Numbered from the stretch's first letter, positions 1 to 11,850 are shown. The stretch is DNA of 64,000 bases from Trifolium pratense (GCF_020283565.1 NC_060060.1:70169257-70233256), one strand, 5' to 3'. Notes: generated by a model from the sequence alone, not told the origin. Program-made: numbers and translations.

Positions 1-624
1 TAGAACATTTAGAGGTGATAATAGAAATGAAGAATTTTATACTTTGCCGTTCAATCTTAACAGGTTCTTCCCACCTACATGATGATCTAGAGAAAGTGAA
101 GAAGAGAGTAGAATAGATTTTATTTTGGATCTACACATTCCAGAATTTCATGACTAACAAATGCTATTATTCCTTTAACATGACCCAATTTTTTTTTGTG
201 GACCATATAAATTTTGGTCCAACAGAGGATTGTAAAAGCATTTGGAACCATGCTTTTGTAGATTTCAATAAAATAAAAATTTTCCCTACTCTATTAATGC
301 ATGTGTTGATGGATATGAGCTTGGTAAAGTTCTTCAATGAGGAAGCTCAAGCAAATTTAATTCCTACTTACCGCTAAGGGTGTTCAAATTCAAACCGGTT
401 CAAATTGAAAGCGTAAATCGGTAAAAAAATAAAAAAAATAAAATTTTTTGAATTTGTTTGGATGTCCGTTTGTGGAAAACCGCCGGATCAAATTGGATTT
501 TGGATTGATTTTTAAAACTGATTCAAACCGCAGACATATTTTAATATTTATTCATCTTGTTAATATTCCTTATTAGTTCAACTTAATATATTTTTTTTTA
601 CTATTTCATGTTATATTTTTTTTT
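1..624. other. AT-rich flank, no gene recognised
   Basis: No convincing coding region. A 75-codon open frame at 150-377 has no motif I recognise and is preceded in frame by stop codons. From about 380 the text (GGGTGTTCAAATTCAAACCGG, continuing with degenerate AACCGG-type words) resembles the end of a hAT-type MITE, but no matching opposite end is visible. The last nine bases (616-624) are all T and match the flank on the far side of the 625-36419 element. Confidence 0.5.
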
Positions 625-840
625 GGGTAAATATGTTTTTAGTCCCTACTTTTATATTGAGTTTTGGTTTTCGTCCTTATACTTTAAAATCACTCTTTTT
701 AGTACTCAATTAATTTTCAGTTTTGATTTTAGTCTCAAATGTTAAGTCAGCCAACAGTTGACTAACAGAAGTCCACGTGGCGTCGACACGCTGGATTCCA
801 CGGATATGTGGCATCCTACATGGACTGCCACGTCATTTTT
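625..840 (+). repeat. Left terminal inverted repeat of the MULE-type element
   Basis: Starts GGGTAAATATGTTTTTAGTC and runs to GCCACGTCATTTTT. Its reverse complement is found at 36205-36419 with the same order of landmarks: TTAGTCCCTACTTTTATATT, CGTCCTTATACTTTAAAATC, CAACAGTTGACTAAC and GCCACGTCA. Confidence 0.75.
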
Positions 841-958
841 ATTTATTATTTTTTTTATAAAAAAGGAAAAAAAATATTTTTTTAAAAAAACAAATTAAAT
901 TTTGGTTTTAAGCATAACATGTACACAATATTCCATAATAAGATCTTGTATTCCATTC

Positions 959-961
<3 letters not shown>

Positions 962-997
<36 letters not shown>
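962..997. repeat. (AT)n microsatellite
   Basis: Pure AT dinucleotide tract immediately left of the foldback MITE. A matching tract lies on the MITE's other side, consistent with insertion into a pre-existing TA array. Confidence 0.9.
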
Positions 998-1000
<3 letters not shown>

Positions 1001-1394
1001 GAGGGATCAAATTACACCGGTGTAATATTTGAGTAATGTTACACCGCTCAATAACGCTTTAACGAATACAAATTTTACAAAATTCACCGTTGGATTGAAA
1101 GCTTATATCGTATAGATCATCTATGTTGAATTGTATAAAAATCTAAAATTGTTTGATATGTTATTGAGATAGATCAAGATTAACGGTATTCAATACAAAC
1201 GCATAAACCATTAATCTTGATCGGTCACAATAACATATCAAACGATTTTAGATTTTTGTAAAATTCAACATGGATGATCTATATGATATAAGCTTTCAAT
1301 CCAACGGTGGATTTTATAAAATTTGTATTCGTTATAGCGTTATTGAGCGGTGTAACATTACTCAAATGTTACACCGGTGTAATTTGATCCCTCC

Positions 1395-1396
<2 letters not shown>
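998..1396. mobile_element. Foldback MITE inserted in a TA array
   Basis: A 399 bp near-palindrome. The left arm starts GGGGAGGGATCAAATTACAC and the right arm ends with its complement, GTGTAATTTGATCCCTCCCC. The arms pair for about 190 bp with a few substitutions and small differences near the centre. It sits between (AT)n tracts, so the target duplication is presumably TA, but this cannot be proven inside a TA repeat. An open frame at 1270-1458 is only a by-product of the right arm and the AT tract. Confidence 0.8.

Positions 1397-1457
<61 letters not shown>
1397..1457. repeat. (AT)n microsatellite
   Basis: Continuation of the AT array on the right of the MITE, ending at the A-run that borders the LINE. 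Confidence 0.9.
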
Positions 1458-1462
<5 letters not shown>

Positions 1463-1468
1463 AAATTG

Positions 1469-1646
1469 AACAAGCCAAAATAAGATATTTATATAAACAA
1501 AAGTCTTCTCAGCACAAGACGTACCAAGGAAGACTAAGTAAGATTACAAAAAAGTCAAAATACAAGGACCAAAAGAAACTATACAAAGCCCAAACAAAGC
1601 ATAGGACTGGACCACCAACTATGGCAGTTCAAAGCTAAAGTACTAC
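1469..1646 (-). pseudogene. LINE fragment 4: C-terminal codons, stop and 3' UTR
   Basis: Read on the minus strand after 2641, the frame continues through a motif with key residues HSWWSSP and CLG, then a TAG stop at 1579-1581. This is the usual ending of plant LINE ORF2 proteins of the non-LTR retroelement reverse transcriptase group. About 110 bp of 3' UTR follow, to 1469. The piece is separated from the rest by the solo LTR. Confidence 0.65.
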
Positions 1647-2640
1647 TGAAATCTGGCACGCAGTGAACACAATGCTGCACAAGATGCTATAACATGTGCT
1701 GCAGTAAGACAGACGCTGAATAAAATAAAGTAATAAACGACAGAATAATAAATAACACAGATCGTTTGTTAACCCAGTTCAGTGCAACGTCACCTACTCT
1801 GGGGGATACCAATCCAGGAATCAATCCACTATAATAGCTCTAGTTCAAAGCCCTCGACCAACACCCGGTACTTGACTTATCGCCTAGACACTACCCGTGC
1901 AATCCTATCTAAGAACCTCTTAGATAATGAGACCCCGTCCCAAATTCCCTCTAACAACACGTACCATGTTGCTGTCAATAATAATAATCAATATGGAGAC
2001 ACTCTCCTAGAAACTAGACCACACTCTTGCTTAAAAGCTCTTGAGTAAATTACACACGCTAACTTCGTACTTCAAAAACTTAGGAGTAGCTTACAATTAA
2101 CAATAAAAACACAGTCCTAAACTTGCATCAAAGTGACACAAGAAAGGCTGACAAAAGACACAAACTCTAAACCTTAAAAACTCACACTTTGTAAAAGACA
2201 CGGTTTAGAATACACGAGTTGTAAAGGTTTGAGGCTTCACATATTTATAGTCTTCAATTGTCTTGATGTGCAAGCTAGGTTTTCAGACAAACACAGCTGT
2301 AAAAATTGCGTTCAACCCTATATTATTTTCAGAAATATAATTTGTTTTGTTTCATGTGTGACCAAACAAAAACAAACGCAAAAATATAATATAATTATAT
2401 TTTTGTTTTAAATAATATTCCTTCAACCGACTTCAATAAAACTTGTTGAGCAAGGGTCGTTTTGCTCAGGCGCACGTGCTTGTAAATATAATTGAAGCAA
2501 ATCTTGACTGAGATTTGAAATAAAAATTCTGCACGAAAACAGAGTATCAGGATGTGCTGTACGATGATGCTACAGCATCTCAGTCCAGCATCTGGCTGGT
2601 TGGTTTTTGCAAAAATGTAGCAAATCTCAAAACACCAACA
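1647..2640 (-). mobile_element. Solo LTR, Ty1/copia (Maximus/SIRE-like)
   Basis: A 994 bp segment that on the minus strand begins TGTTGGTGTTTTG and ends in CA. It is flanked by a perfect 5 bp duplication, ACTAC (1642-1646 and 2641-2645). On the minus strand a TATA box (TATAAATAT, 2241-2249) lies inside. The stretch around 1760-1810, with GTTAACCCAGTTC and CTACTCTGGGGGATACCAA, resembles SIRE/Maximus-type copia LTRs as I remember them. No internal region remains, so this is the product of recombination between two LTRs. An open frame at 2395-2760 is a chimera of this LTR and the LINE, not a gene. Confidence 0.8.
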
Positions 2641-2773
2641 ACTACTCGTCGCTTTCAACCACCTAAAAGAAAAAGTCTTGATCTTGTCCAACATATGATG
2701 CACTGTGTTTGCTGAGCCTCTAAATAAACTGTAATTTCTTTCGGTCCACATAACCCACACACAAGCCAGCCAT
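2641..2773 (-). pseudogene. LINE fragment 3
   Basis: Minus-strand frame with key residues VWVMWTERN and WLKATSS, typical of the tail of plant LINE ORF2. It continues directly from the end of fragment 2 at 27140 when the Athila-like element and one GCCAT are removed. It is bounded by the GCCAT copy (2769-2773) and the ACTAC copy (2641-2645). Confidence 0.75.
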
Positions 2774-4354
2774 TGACAACACCGAAAAATGCACTATTTT
2801 ATTAATATTATTTCCCTAAGTATTTTAATATTTTGTCTAATTTATGCTAATAAAATAAAATAATTATTGTTTTTTTTATGAAACTACAGATGCACCAAGA
2901 ATGAGCAAAATATCAAAGAAACAAGGCAACTACCATCAAAAAGTGGCGCTAGCCACCTTGTGTAAGGCGTTGGCCTTGAAAAGGCACAAGCCACACAACA
3001 CAAGGCGCTGGCCTTGAGTTATAAGGTGCTGGCCTTGAGTTATAAGGTGCTGGCCATGAGTCACAAGGCGCCAGCTTGGCACATTTACACTAAGTCAGCC
3101 ACTAAGCAAGTGGCGCCAGCCACTAAGCAACAAGGTACCAGTCACAACAAAAAAGGCGCTGGCCGTTCCTATTTTTTAGAGAGAGATTCGTCACGTTCAT
3201 CCATTCCTACTCTTACGCCACACGACTCTCAACTGAATCCCGAATGAATTGGAGGAAAAGCTGTTGCAAACGTTCGCCTATAAATAAGAGAGTCTAACTC
3301 TGTTTTACAAACACGCCATATTTTTACAGAGTTCAGAGCAAATTAACTTTTAGATTTTAAGTGTTTAAGCATTCAAAGCATTTGAGGTGTAATTTCCAGT
3401 TTCAATTCCTGTTCCAGTACTTGTGTTATTGACATTCTGTAAGTTTTAATTTAGTTTAAATTTGAATTGCATGATTTCAATTTTATTGTTCCTCGTATTC
3501 TACTCTGTGATGTTTTTGTTTAATATGGTTATTTATTATTTTATGATGTCTTCATCTATAATTATGTCTAGCTAAATCTATATGACTGGAATGTGAATTA
3601 GTAAGCCAAATTGGGTTCGGTGGTTAAATTGTGAATTTATTTTTTAATTCAGTTTCGGTTTTTAATTTAATTAAATAATTTTGCACGACAGTGAAAATTA
3701 ACAAAGGTATGAATCAATAGCGCGACAGTGTGAGATTTGTACCGGATAGTAAAAACTGGACATTAACTTTAAACACCGCGACAGCTCTTTAAAGTTAATT
3801 AAATCTTATTAGTTTTCAAAAAATATTTTTATAAATAAATGTGAGAGCGAGAGTGAAGCGTTGATTTATTTAAATATAATATCAGTTCAATAGCGCGATA
3901 GCGTGAGATCTATATTTTTAAACTAATACAGTTTTGTGAAAACTAGATTCTTTTCTAATTAATTATATTGATTTTCAAATAGTATTTTATAAGTAAATGA
4001 AACAGTGACAGTTAAACATTTGTCTTATTTTTATACAATATAACTCAATAGCGCGAGAGTGTGAGACGCGTATCTTTAAATCAATATCAATTTGTTGAAA
4101 AGTACCCTTTTTCCCAAAAACTCAATTTAATTACTGAACCCTAGTAAGCTACTAAAAGTAACATTCCAGTTTAGTTAATTCTTATTATCCAATAAACTTT
4201 AATTATTTTTAAAAACCCCAATCCAATTAATATTCAGCCTTAACCTTACACTATATTAAAAACATTAGCGAAATATTGAAGAATAGTCTCTGTGGGATCG
4301 ATAATCTTTTATAACTACACGATACATCTGTGCACTTGCAGAAAAATCGCAACA
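2774..4354 (+). repeat. Athila-like 5' LTR
   Basis: TG...CA, ending ATCGCAACA. It holds a TATA box (TATAAATA, 3279-3286), a cluster of short GGCGCTGGCC/GGCGCCAGC words at about 2945-3165, and three spaced copies of a TCAATAGCGCGA(C/T/G)AG motif at about 3714, 3887 and 4045. The 77-codon open frame at 3014-3247 arises from the GC-rich word cluster and is not a gene. Confidence 0.93.
3279..3286 (+). promoter_or_regulatory. TATA box of the Athila-like LTR
   Basis: TATAAATA in a CGCC...AAGAGAG context, about two thirds of the LTR length upstream of the LTR end. The same box is at 26057-26064 in the 3' LTR. It presumably starts the genomic transcript. Confidence 0.6.
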
Positions 4355-4360
4355 AGTTTT

Positions 4361-4378
4361 TGGCGCCGTTGCCGGGGA
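4361..4378 (+). promoter_or_regulatory. Primer binding site, tRNA-Asp type
   Basis: TGGCGCCGTTGCCGGGGA lies 6 bp after the LTR end. It matches the 3' end complement of plant tRNA-Asp, the primer used by Athila/Calypso elements. Confidence 0.85.
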
Positions 4379-4449
4379 CTAATTTAGTCAATTTTCGCTA
4401 CTTAGTTTTTAATCTGTAACGATTAAGGCAACCCTTTTACTTAGGTTGT

Positions 4450-5886
4450 ATGCCCAGTACTCGTACCTCCGAGGAATCATTAGAACAACCTATCCCAGAA
4501 ATAGAGCGTTATATTCATTTACAACGCCGAATCCGCGAATTTCAAAAACAATTTAACCTCATACCGATGGCTCAACGCGAACGTCCTCTCAAGGACTATG
4601 CCGTTCCCTCCGAAGAGGAACCTCATTCGAGTATCGCGCCCCCTAACATCGAAGCAAGGAACTTCGAATTGAAACCCGCGCTGTTGCAAATCGTGCAACA
4701 AAACCAATTCTCCGGTTCGCCCACGGAGGATCCGAACCTCCACCTCTCAGTGTTTGTGCAGTACGCAGACACGATAAAAGCCAATGGTGTCGAACCCGAA
4801 GCAATACGACTCCGTCTTTTCCCGTTCTCTTTAAGAGACAGAGCTAGAGCTTGGCTTCAAGCTTTACCTTCGAACTCCATCACTACATGGAACGAATTGA
4901 AGAAACAATTCTTGGCCAGATATTTCCCGCCAAGTAAGACAGCTATGTTAAGAGCCCAAATCAACGGATTTAGGCAAAAAGAAGGAGAATCACTCTTCGA
5001 AGCTTGGGAAAGATACAAGGATATGATGAGACTCTGTCCACACCACGGTCTAGAACAATGGCTCATAATCCATACCTTCTATAATGGCCTGCTTTATAAC
5101 ACAAGACTAACCATAGATGCAGCCGCCGGTGGAGCACTGATGGATAAACCATACCAAGAAGCCACCCAGCTTATAGAAAACATGGCCCAAAACCATTATC
5201 AATGGGGAAGCGAACGCGCTGCTATAGAGAAATCCCAAACAAAAGGCGGTATATACGAAGTAAGTGGCATAGACCATGTCAACGCCAAAGTAGAAGCCCT
5301 AACTCAAAAGTTGGAGAGTTTAACCCTGCCAACCACATCCACCGTAGCTGCAATCCAACCAAATTGCGAAGTATGTGGAATCCCTGGTCATGTACCATCT
5401 GATTGTTCTATATTAGCCGGACTCGACCAAGTGCATTATGCCGCTCTGTCCAATAACTATAATCCTGGCTATAAGAACCATCCTAACTTATCTTATAGGA
5501 ACAATAATACACTCAATCCTACTCAAGCACCTCCAGGTTACCAAAAGCAAGGAGCACAACTAGCCGCACCTTATCCACCAAGGAAGTCTAACTTCGATAT
5601 TATGATGGAAAAATTCTTAAACCAAAACATTCACACTAATGAATTGGTAAAACAATTAGCAACTAAGGTAGATGCCCTAGCCACCCATAACAAAATGCTA
5701 GAAACACAGATTTCCCAGGTGGCACAACAACAAGCAACTATTGCCGCCCCAGCCGGCACATTTCCAGGACAACCCGAGCCTAACCCAAAAGGGCATGCGA
5801 ATGCCACACATGCTATAATCACTAGAAGTGGAAAGGAGTTGCAAGGACCACCTGATTCTGGAATAAAAAAACTCAGAAAGCGCTAA
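4450..5886 (+). CDS. Athila-like Gag
   Basis: A 478-codon frame starting 72 bp after the primer site. Residues about 95-215 form a retrotransposon Gag domain with key residues FPFSLRDRARAWL, W147 and FYNGL. A CCHC zinc knuckle follows at C306, C309, H314 and C319 (CEVCGIPGHVPSDC), for binding the packaged RNA. The frame ends at TAA 5884-5886. The sequence just after it reads on in the +1 frame into the gag-pol linker, so the stop comes from a one-base gain, most simply in the seven-A run at 5865-5871, rather than from a natural Gag terminus. The protein would form the cytoplasmic particle in which reverse transcription takes place. Confidence 0.88.
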   Translation: MPSTRTSEESLEQPIPEIERYIHLQRRIREFQKQFNLIPMAQRERPLKDYAVPSEEEPHSSIAPPNIEARNFELKPALLQIVQQNQFSGSPTEDPNLHLSVFVQYADTIKANGVEPEAIRLRLFPFSLRDRARAWLQALPSNSITTWNELKKQFLARYFPPSKTAMLRAQINGFRQKEGESLFEAWERYKDMMRLCPHHGLEQWLIIHTFYNGLLYNTRLTIDAAAGGALMDKPYQEATQLIENMAQNHYQWGSERAAIEKSQTKGGIYEVSGIDHVNAKVEALTQKLESLTLPTTSTVAAIQPNCEVCGIPGHVPSDCSILAGLDQVHYAALSNNYNPGYKNHPNLSYRNNNTLNPTQAPPGYQKQGAQLAAPYPPRKSNFDIMMEKFLNQNIHTNELVKQLATKVDALATHNKMLETQISQVAQQQATIAAPAGTFPGQPEPNPKGHANATHAIITRSGKELQGPPDSGIKKLRKR

Positions 5887-6212
5887 GATAACCAACAAGG
5901 GAGCCGAGAGTAGTGAACCACCAAAAGAGCCCGAGAGAGAATCCGAAAATCCCCAATTAGGAGATAAGGAGGGGACAACCAAAAAGCTTACACCTGCTGC
6001 ACCACCTGTTTACAAAACACCTATCCCTTTTCCTCAAAGATTAGCTAAGACTAAAACTGAAGGACATTTTAAGAAATTTGTAGAACTTCTGAAGCAACTA
6101 AACATAACCATACATTTCTCAGAAGCAATAACGCAAATGCCAACATACTCAAAATTTCTTAAAGAAATTCTATCAAACAAGAGGAAATTAGATGAGGATA
6201 GTACAGTCGCAC
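5887..6212 (+). pseudogene. Athila-like gag-pol linker, upstream half of a split frame
   Basis: In the +1 frame relative to gag, an open stretch runs from about 5879 to 6212. It contains the conserved Athila linker residues TPIPFPQRL and a lysine-rich helix with key residues FKKFVELLKQL. It stops where the 13.5 kb gypsy tandem begins. The same frame resumes at 19711 after the CGCAC duplication, with residues TEECSAI leading into the protease. This piece is therefore the N-terminal part of the interrupted Pol region. Confidence 0.8.
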
Positions 6213-8409
6213 TGTAACACCCAAACCCATTATTTATATATTTCTACCTTTAGTAAAATCTTTTTCAAAATACGCAACGGAAAATCACATTTAATTTATT
6301 GAATATCGGTTCGAGTATTACACTCCTCTATCAAAATAATACTAATGTAATTAATTAGTAAAAACAGTGTTTATACAAATCTTTGAATCAAATAATGTAT
6401 TTATTGATTATACAAAACAACCTAGACAATAGACTTTATATACAATATAAAACCCTTTCCCGTGTCACAATCAGAGCGGAGCTTCACCGACGACTCGACA
6501 TCGAATACCACAAAATCCTGTAAAATCTGGACCCCCAACGGTCCAGCACATAACACATAAAAGAGAGTTAGACGACATACTCAAAATATAAGTGTAAGTA
6601 AATGGTACTTAAACACTTTTTCATAAAAACATGCATATTCTTCATTTATCTCATCTAATTAGGAGTTACAACCTAATTGTTCTCACACTTCATTTATAAA
6701 CATACATCAATAATCTCATTTAATTATAAGCTATGAAAGGTATAACCAAATATCAATCATAATTCACAATATATTGAAGCCAATTACAATTAAAATCATC
6801 GGACAATCAACACATACCACAAGTCTAACACACATAGACAATTATCACAAATTACAAACATATGTGTCACATATCAAATATCAAATAATGTACACATATC
6901 CTAATGCAATCTAATGCCACAATCTTCATGCTATGTCCCCTAGACATATCTAATGCATGTGGTACCATCTTCTTTATTAGAGTATCTCACCTCTAATATC
7001 CTTCTTTATCGGATAAATATAATCCGATATCCTTCTTTATTGGAATATCCAATATCACATATATTCATGAATGCATGTATGTATTTCATGAATTCACTCA
7101 CAATCTATAGCATTAAGCTCTTCATTTACTAATGTGGAACACTATCCAACATTACTTCTTTATTAAGATAACACTATACCTTAATATCCTTCTTTATTAG
7201 AATAACATACTCTAATATACTTCTTTGACATTTAAACAAACATCATCAATAATCATCTTCCAAAACAAGATACACACACATAATCCAATTGCATACATCA
7301 TCACAAAAGTATAAGATTAAGTCATACTCCTAACACATATTCATGATCATCACAATCATATTTATTCTCTAAGATTACTCAATTAATCTCATACAATATG
7401 TTCATTATCCATATTATAATCATACATGTCTATTACAACAATTAACATACATAATATAACATGTTAGAACCCTCAAAGCCATTCAAATTCCAAAACAGCA
7501 AAGTGTTGTGCTGTCACGGTGGCTAAGCGAGCCTTAGCGAGCTATAGCGAGATGTTCGCTAAGCGAAGGCTCAGCGAGCTTCAGCGAACCACACCAGTGG
7601 CTCACCTGCTCGTGGCGAGCTGTTCGCCACACGTTCGCTGAGCGAACACCTCCTGTCAGGACAGTTCAAAACTTGCGATTTCTACACCAAATCACCCAAA
7701 AATCCCATTTTTCATGTTATAAACCCCAAATGAGTTTGTATTCAAGTGCAACAAACATATCTAAACACAAAAGGACGGTTCATTTCACCGATCTACCATT
7801 TTTACTACGAAAAAGTAGAGATTTAACACTTTTACTCAAAACTCTCAAGAACACAAAGTTCTTGAGTTTAATCCTTTATAAATCTCGTTTTTAACCATTA
7901 GATTCGTTCATACATCATGATAAGAGCATGTTAAACATGTTATGAACCTTAGAATCGATTTCCATTAAGAAAATCCATCCAAACTAAAACGAAAATGGGG
8001 TGGAGGAAGTTCGGGTGAGGAGAAATCGACATTCTCCCCTTCCTCGGGTCACCCACGAATATGAAATCTACTCTCTTACCTGGATTCGAAGAAAACACGA
8101 CGAAGATCTCGAATCCCTAGCTCTCCCTTTGCCCTAGCTCCTCAAGCTCTCTCTTCTCCTCTCAAGAACACAAAAGGAACATGAGAAATGAATTCTCTTC
8201 CTCACTATGCCCTTATGGGCGCCCCCTCACACTCACAAGGCCCATTGGGCCTCAAGCCCAATTGGCTTGGCCCAACTCGCGTTAACTCACTCTACTCGCG
8301 CGTTAACTAAAACTCTCGATAAATAACATAAAGTTATTATCTTACTTAAAAACCACGTCACCAAATAATTAAACACTTAAATAGTGAATAATAAATTTGG
8401 GTCGTTACA
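6213..8409 (-). repeat. Tandem gypsy LTR copy 1
   Basis: 2197 bp. It contains the hairpin array (6975-7217), the 20 bp hairpin (6527-6546), a GC-rich cluster of GCGAGC/GCTAAGCGA words (about 7508-7650), and on the minus strand a site-II-like cluster of GGGCC/TGGGC words followed by a CAG/GTAAGA splice-donor consensus near 8078. A 73-codon open frame at 7673-7894 recurs in all three copies and has no coding signature. Confidence 0.92.
6975..7217 (-). repeat. Array of stem-loops in LTR copy 1
   Basis: Six consecutive stem-loops on the minus strand: 7195-7217, 7161-7186, 7132-7153, 7038-7054, 7007-7029 and 6975-6998. Most end in AATAAAGAAGG or GATAAAGAAGG. Arms are 6-8 bp and all different. Identical copies lie at 12613-12855 and 18251-18493. 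The related plus-strand element has the same array with compensating base changes (37828-38106). Confidence 0.8.
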
Positions 8410-11400
8410 ACTCTCCCTCACTTAAAAGATTTTCGCCCTCGAAAATTACGCTACTAAAACCACTACGGATAACTCCTGTATCCGAACCTTCAACGAAACG
8501 CTTAAAACGCTACACATACTAAGTTTGACAAAATTAGTTTATCCCATCCAACACAATTTTTGTCCATTTATCAACAAGAGATCAAGGACGGCCAGTTCCT
8601 CAATTTGTCGATAGATAGTCAACAATCATGATATCGACATAAACCATTCTTATCAAACCGCTAAAACGTCCACTCCGCAAGAAACATCCATAGATTCACA
8701 TTCTACGGTACACATAATGCTACCCACAACAAGTACAACTAATCGAACACACTCCGAAAAGATACTCCCGTGGAATACTCCATATCTCCACAAATCCTAT
8801 AAGTCTCTGATTCCCTCGTGAATCACTTAACCGTGTTACATCACTTATTCATATTCGAATCTTATTCCAACTTATCACTCGATATTTCAATTCCAACAAT
8901 CACTTGATGACCATCATTCTCAAACTTCATTGACACATGCTAAAAACTACCGTCTCTAACCGTCAAATTCCTTTTTTTTTCACATTGAGTCGAATCCAAT
9001 ACGACTACTCTGTTCCCAAGTAATCCCTCAACCAATATTTGCATTCCTTAACACAAACAATTTTCAATACCACTTCTTAATCTTTTAGTAATTCGCCACT
9101 TCAAAATTAGGCTACCGCCTAAAATTGATTCCCCAAACAATCATAACTTCTATCTCGTTGATTCCAAACGACATCTTCAGTTTGCCCATAATCCATCTAT
9201 CAATGTTCCTCATCATCTTGCATTGCAACAAGCATAATCTTCTCCGTTTATTCACTCATCGGTTTCTTATTCACTTACGACCTCTACCAATCATCATCTC
9301 TCTTTGGATAGCTATCTTTAAACTCCTCCTTAGTACATTCGATACCAAAATCAAACTCTTGAATTTAATCCTCAAAACTCCAATACTCGTCATTCCATCT
9401 AATTCTATCCATTAAATTCTAATTAACCTTTTGTCTTAGTATTCTTACTAATGACTCCTTGTCTACTCTCAATACGACATCTCTAGAAAATTTCCAAAAA
9501 ATTCTCGTCCAAAAATACACTTTAAGTTATACACCAAGTCACCACCGTTCCATCATCCATGATGAAACAATTTAAAATCCTTTACTTCATTGTCACCGAT
9601 TACGACCATACTTCATCAACATCCACGATGCATCTAACAACACTAGTCTCCACTGACCTTCCTATTCCATAAATCCAAATTTTCTAGTAAATACTTACTC
9701 TTATCTTGTGGGCACTGCAAAATGCTCTCCGACACTTACCTTAGGCATCGCCTTCAACTTCTCACTATATGTGTTCAAACACAACATCTACTCACATGTG
9801 TGTGGTAATCCTTTTCGCAAACTCTCACCTAACATAAGTCACTTCCAACATGACCTCCTATACTCATTCTCCTCACGTCCCTCAACGGCTAACTTCCTTA
9901 TTCTTCATCATTCAAAAATGATACCTCTCATTTAGCTTCATCTCAACCTCTAAGACTCTACGTTCTCGTTCAACATGTGACACCAATTGTCCGGTCATTA
10001 TCCAAATCCAATCACTCTTTCTTCGACAAGCCTCTCACAAAATCCTTCGAATCGTTATCCTACTTCCATTCCTTGATTAATTAACACCAACGGTTCACTA
10101 ATCTTCACATCTCTTTCTCTAAGCTTCTCAAATCTCTCCCGAAAATCACTTCACACACTAGACTTAGAACTCCAAATTGTTCAACCAATTCAACCTACTA
10201 CCATATGCACGACTCACATAAAGCTTCTTACTCAAGAATCCGGTACAACATTCGATCCACTTGGATGACAACTCACTTCAAATCATCACCTCCTCAAGAA
10301 TCTTAATCACTTCCTTTTCTACATATTCGACTCCTACTAATCGAATAGGTACTTCAACTTTGGTCCACACAAACAACGCCTCCATACTTCTAGTGTAACA
10401 CACGATCCTCAATCGACTCGAATTCTCTTCATCTCACTTAACCAATCTCACTAATGCCCCTACGGTGAAACACTCGGTCCGACAACTTCTCTTCTAGTAG
10501 TTTCTTACAACTCGTTGCTCCCATTCATTCCACTTCGAACAACGTTACCAACTCCTGAATATTCCGCTTCAAGAACATCTATACTCATCTCATCTTCTCA
10601 CGTTCGAAACATCTCGGAGGGATGCAATCTTCTCCCCCACTTATCTCAAACCCACCTACACTCTTCCACTAGAACTTCTGGTGCTCACACCTAACGGTTC
10701 TATCGCCTCTAAACATATTCTTCCCAAAAGAAGAAACTAGTATCGACATCGTTTACACGCATGTCGCATACAAGGGACAAAACCTAACCCACGATACCTA
10801 AACACTAACACAAATTCATGCAAGCATTCAAGTAACCTATACTTCCCTCACTTCTCAAAGTTAGGAAATCAAAACAACACAAGAAAAATGAACATTGCAT
10901 AGCAATAATTCATACTCAATTCAATCAACTCAGAACAAGACATCAACAAAATAAATCTCTTGTCTGGCTCCCTCGCTTAGCAAAAGCTAGCGAGCTCCCG
11001 GCGAGACAAGTCAAAAACATTCACAGGATTTAGCAAGACTTAGCGAGACTCAGCGAGGTTCATTCTTCGCCTAGCGAGCACATCCAAAAATCTGGGTGCT
11101 CTGCTACGGTTTTGAACTTACGCTCACTAAACTCTCGTTTTCTCGACTCACTAATCCACAAAATCCAAAACTTCAAGCATATAACATCATTATAAACTTG
11201 AAAGCACAATTAGAATCATGCATCAACAATCACAACATAGGATTATGAGATCTTCATGTTTTTACTCATAAAACGCATAGCAATTCAAATGCCTAGTAAT
11301 CATCTAGCACATGTTATAAACAAACATATAACAAACACATACCAGGACACATTAATATCCTACTCGTCTCACCATTTTGAAAATTTAATTTTCACTCACC

Positions 11401-11850
11401 CAAAAGAAAATAACTCTATATTTTCACCAAAATCTTCAAGAAATAATATTAGTTTTTAAAATTATTTCAAATCATTACCACATGCAGTTTTATATCATGC
11501 CGGATCGTCACATGCAGTTTTACATCATGCCGGATCATCAACAATTAGCAAATAAGCATCAATCAACCAAGTTTAAACTATACCAAGGTTAAACTCTAAG
11601 CATATTCAACTATTATAGCATAGAAGTATAACACTCACACCATTACTCAACAAAAGAATGGATCAATTTATCAATTCACACCACTCATAGGTCCTAAATG
11701 AACAACATAAGTGATTTCACAAAACAAACACAACCAAATCGTTAGACAAACACGACTGACACACAACACTCACTTGGTCTGACTGCACAGACCTGCTCTG
11801 ATCTACACATAACCCACACAGTTCGAAGACAACGGGGCTCTGATACCAAT
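8410..11850 (-). other. Internal region 1 of the tandem gypsy, no pol
   Basis: 3441 bp, rich in purines on the element's sense strand. Reading from the 3' side it begins with the polypurine tract AAGTGAGGGAGAGT (8410-8423 on the complement). The primer site complementary to tRNA-iMet, TGGTATCAGAGC, is at 11837-11848. Open frames at 9125-9415, 9708-9935 and 11256-11459 lie on the antisense strand and carry no known domain. A two-copy ~35 bp repeat with GATCCGGCATGAT sits near 11480-11540, and a GCGAGC-type word cluster near 10970-11090. Confidence 0.8.
11837..11848 (-). promoter_or_regulatory. Primer binding site, tRNA-iMet type, unit 1
   Basis: On the minus strand the LTR end GGGTGTTACA is followed by AT and then TGGTATCAGAGC, the standard initiator-methionine primer site. 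Confidence 0.85.

Noticed and set aside
2395..2760. 121-codon minus-strand gene
   Set aside because: It is a fusion of LINE coding sequence with solo LTR sequence, created by the LTR insertion.
5860..5890. Programmed ribosomal frameshift at the seven-A run between gag and pol
   Set aside because: The downstream frame is +1, not -1, and there is no convincing +1 signal. A single extra A is the simpler explanation.
7673..7894. Small gene repeated at 7673, 13311 and 18795
   Set aside because: It lies inside LTR copies on the antisense strand with no domain. The apparent conservation is only that of the LTRs.
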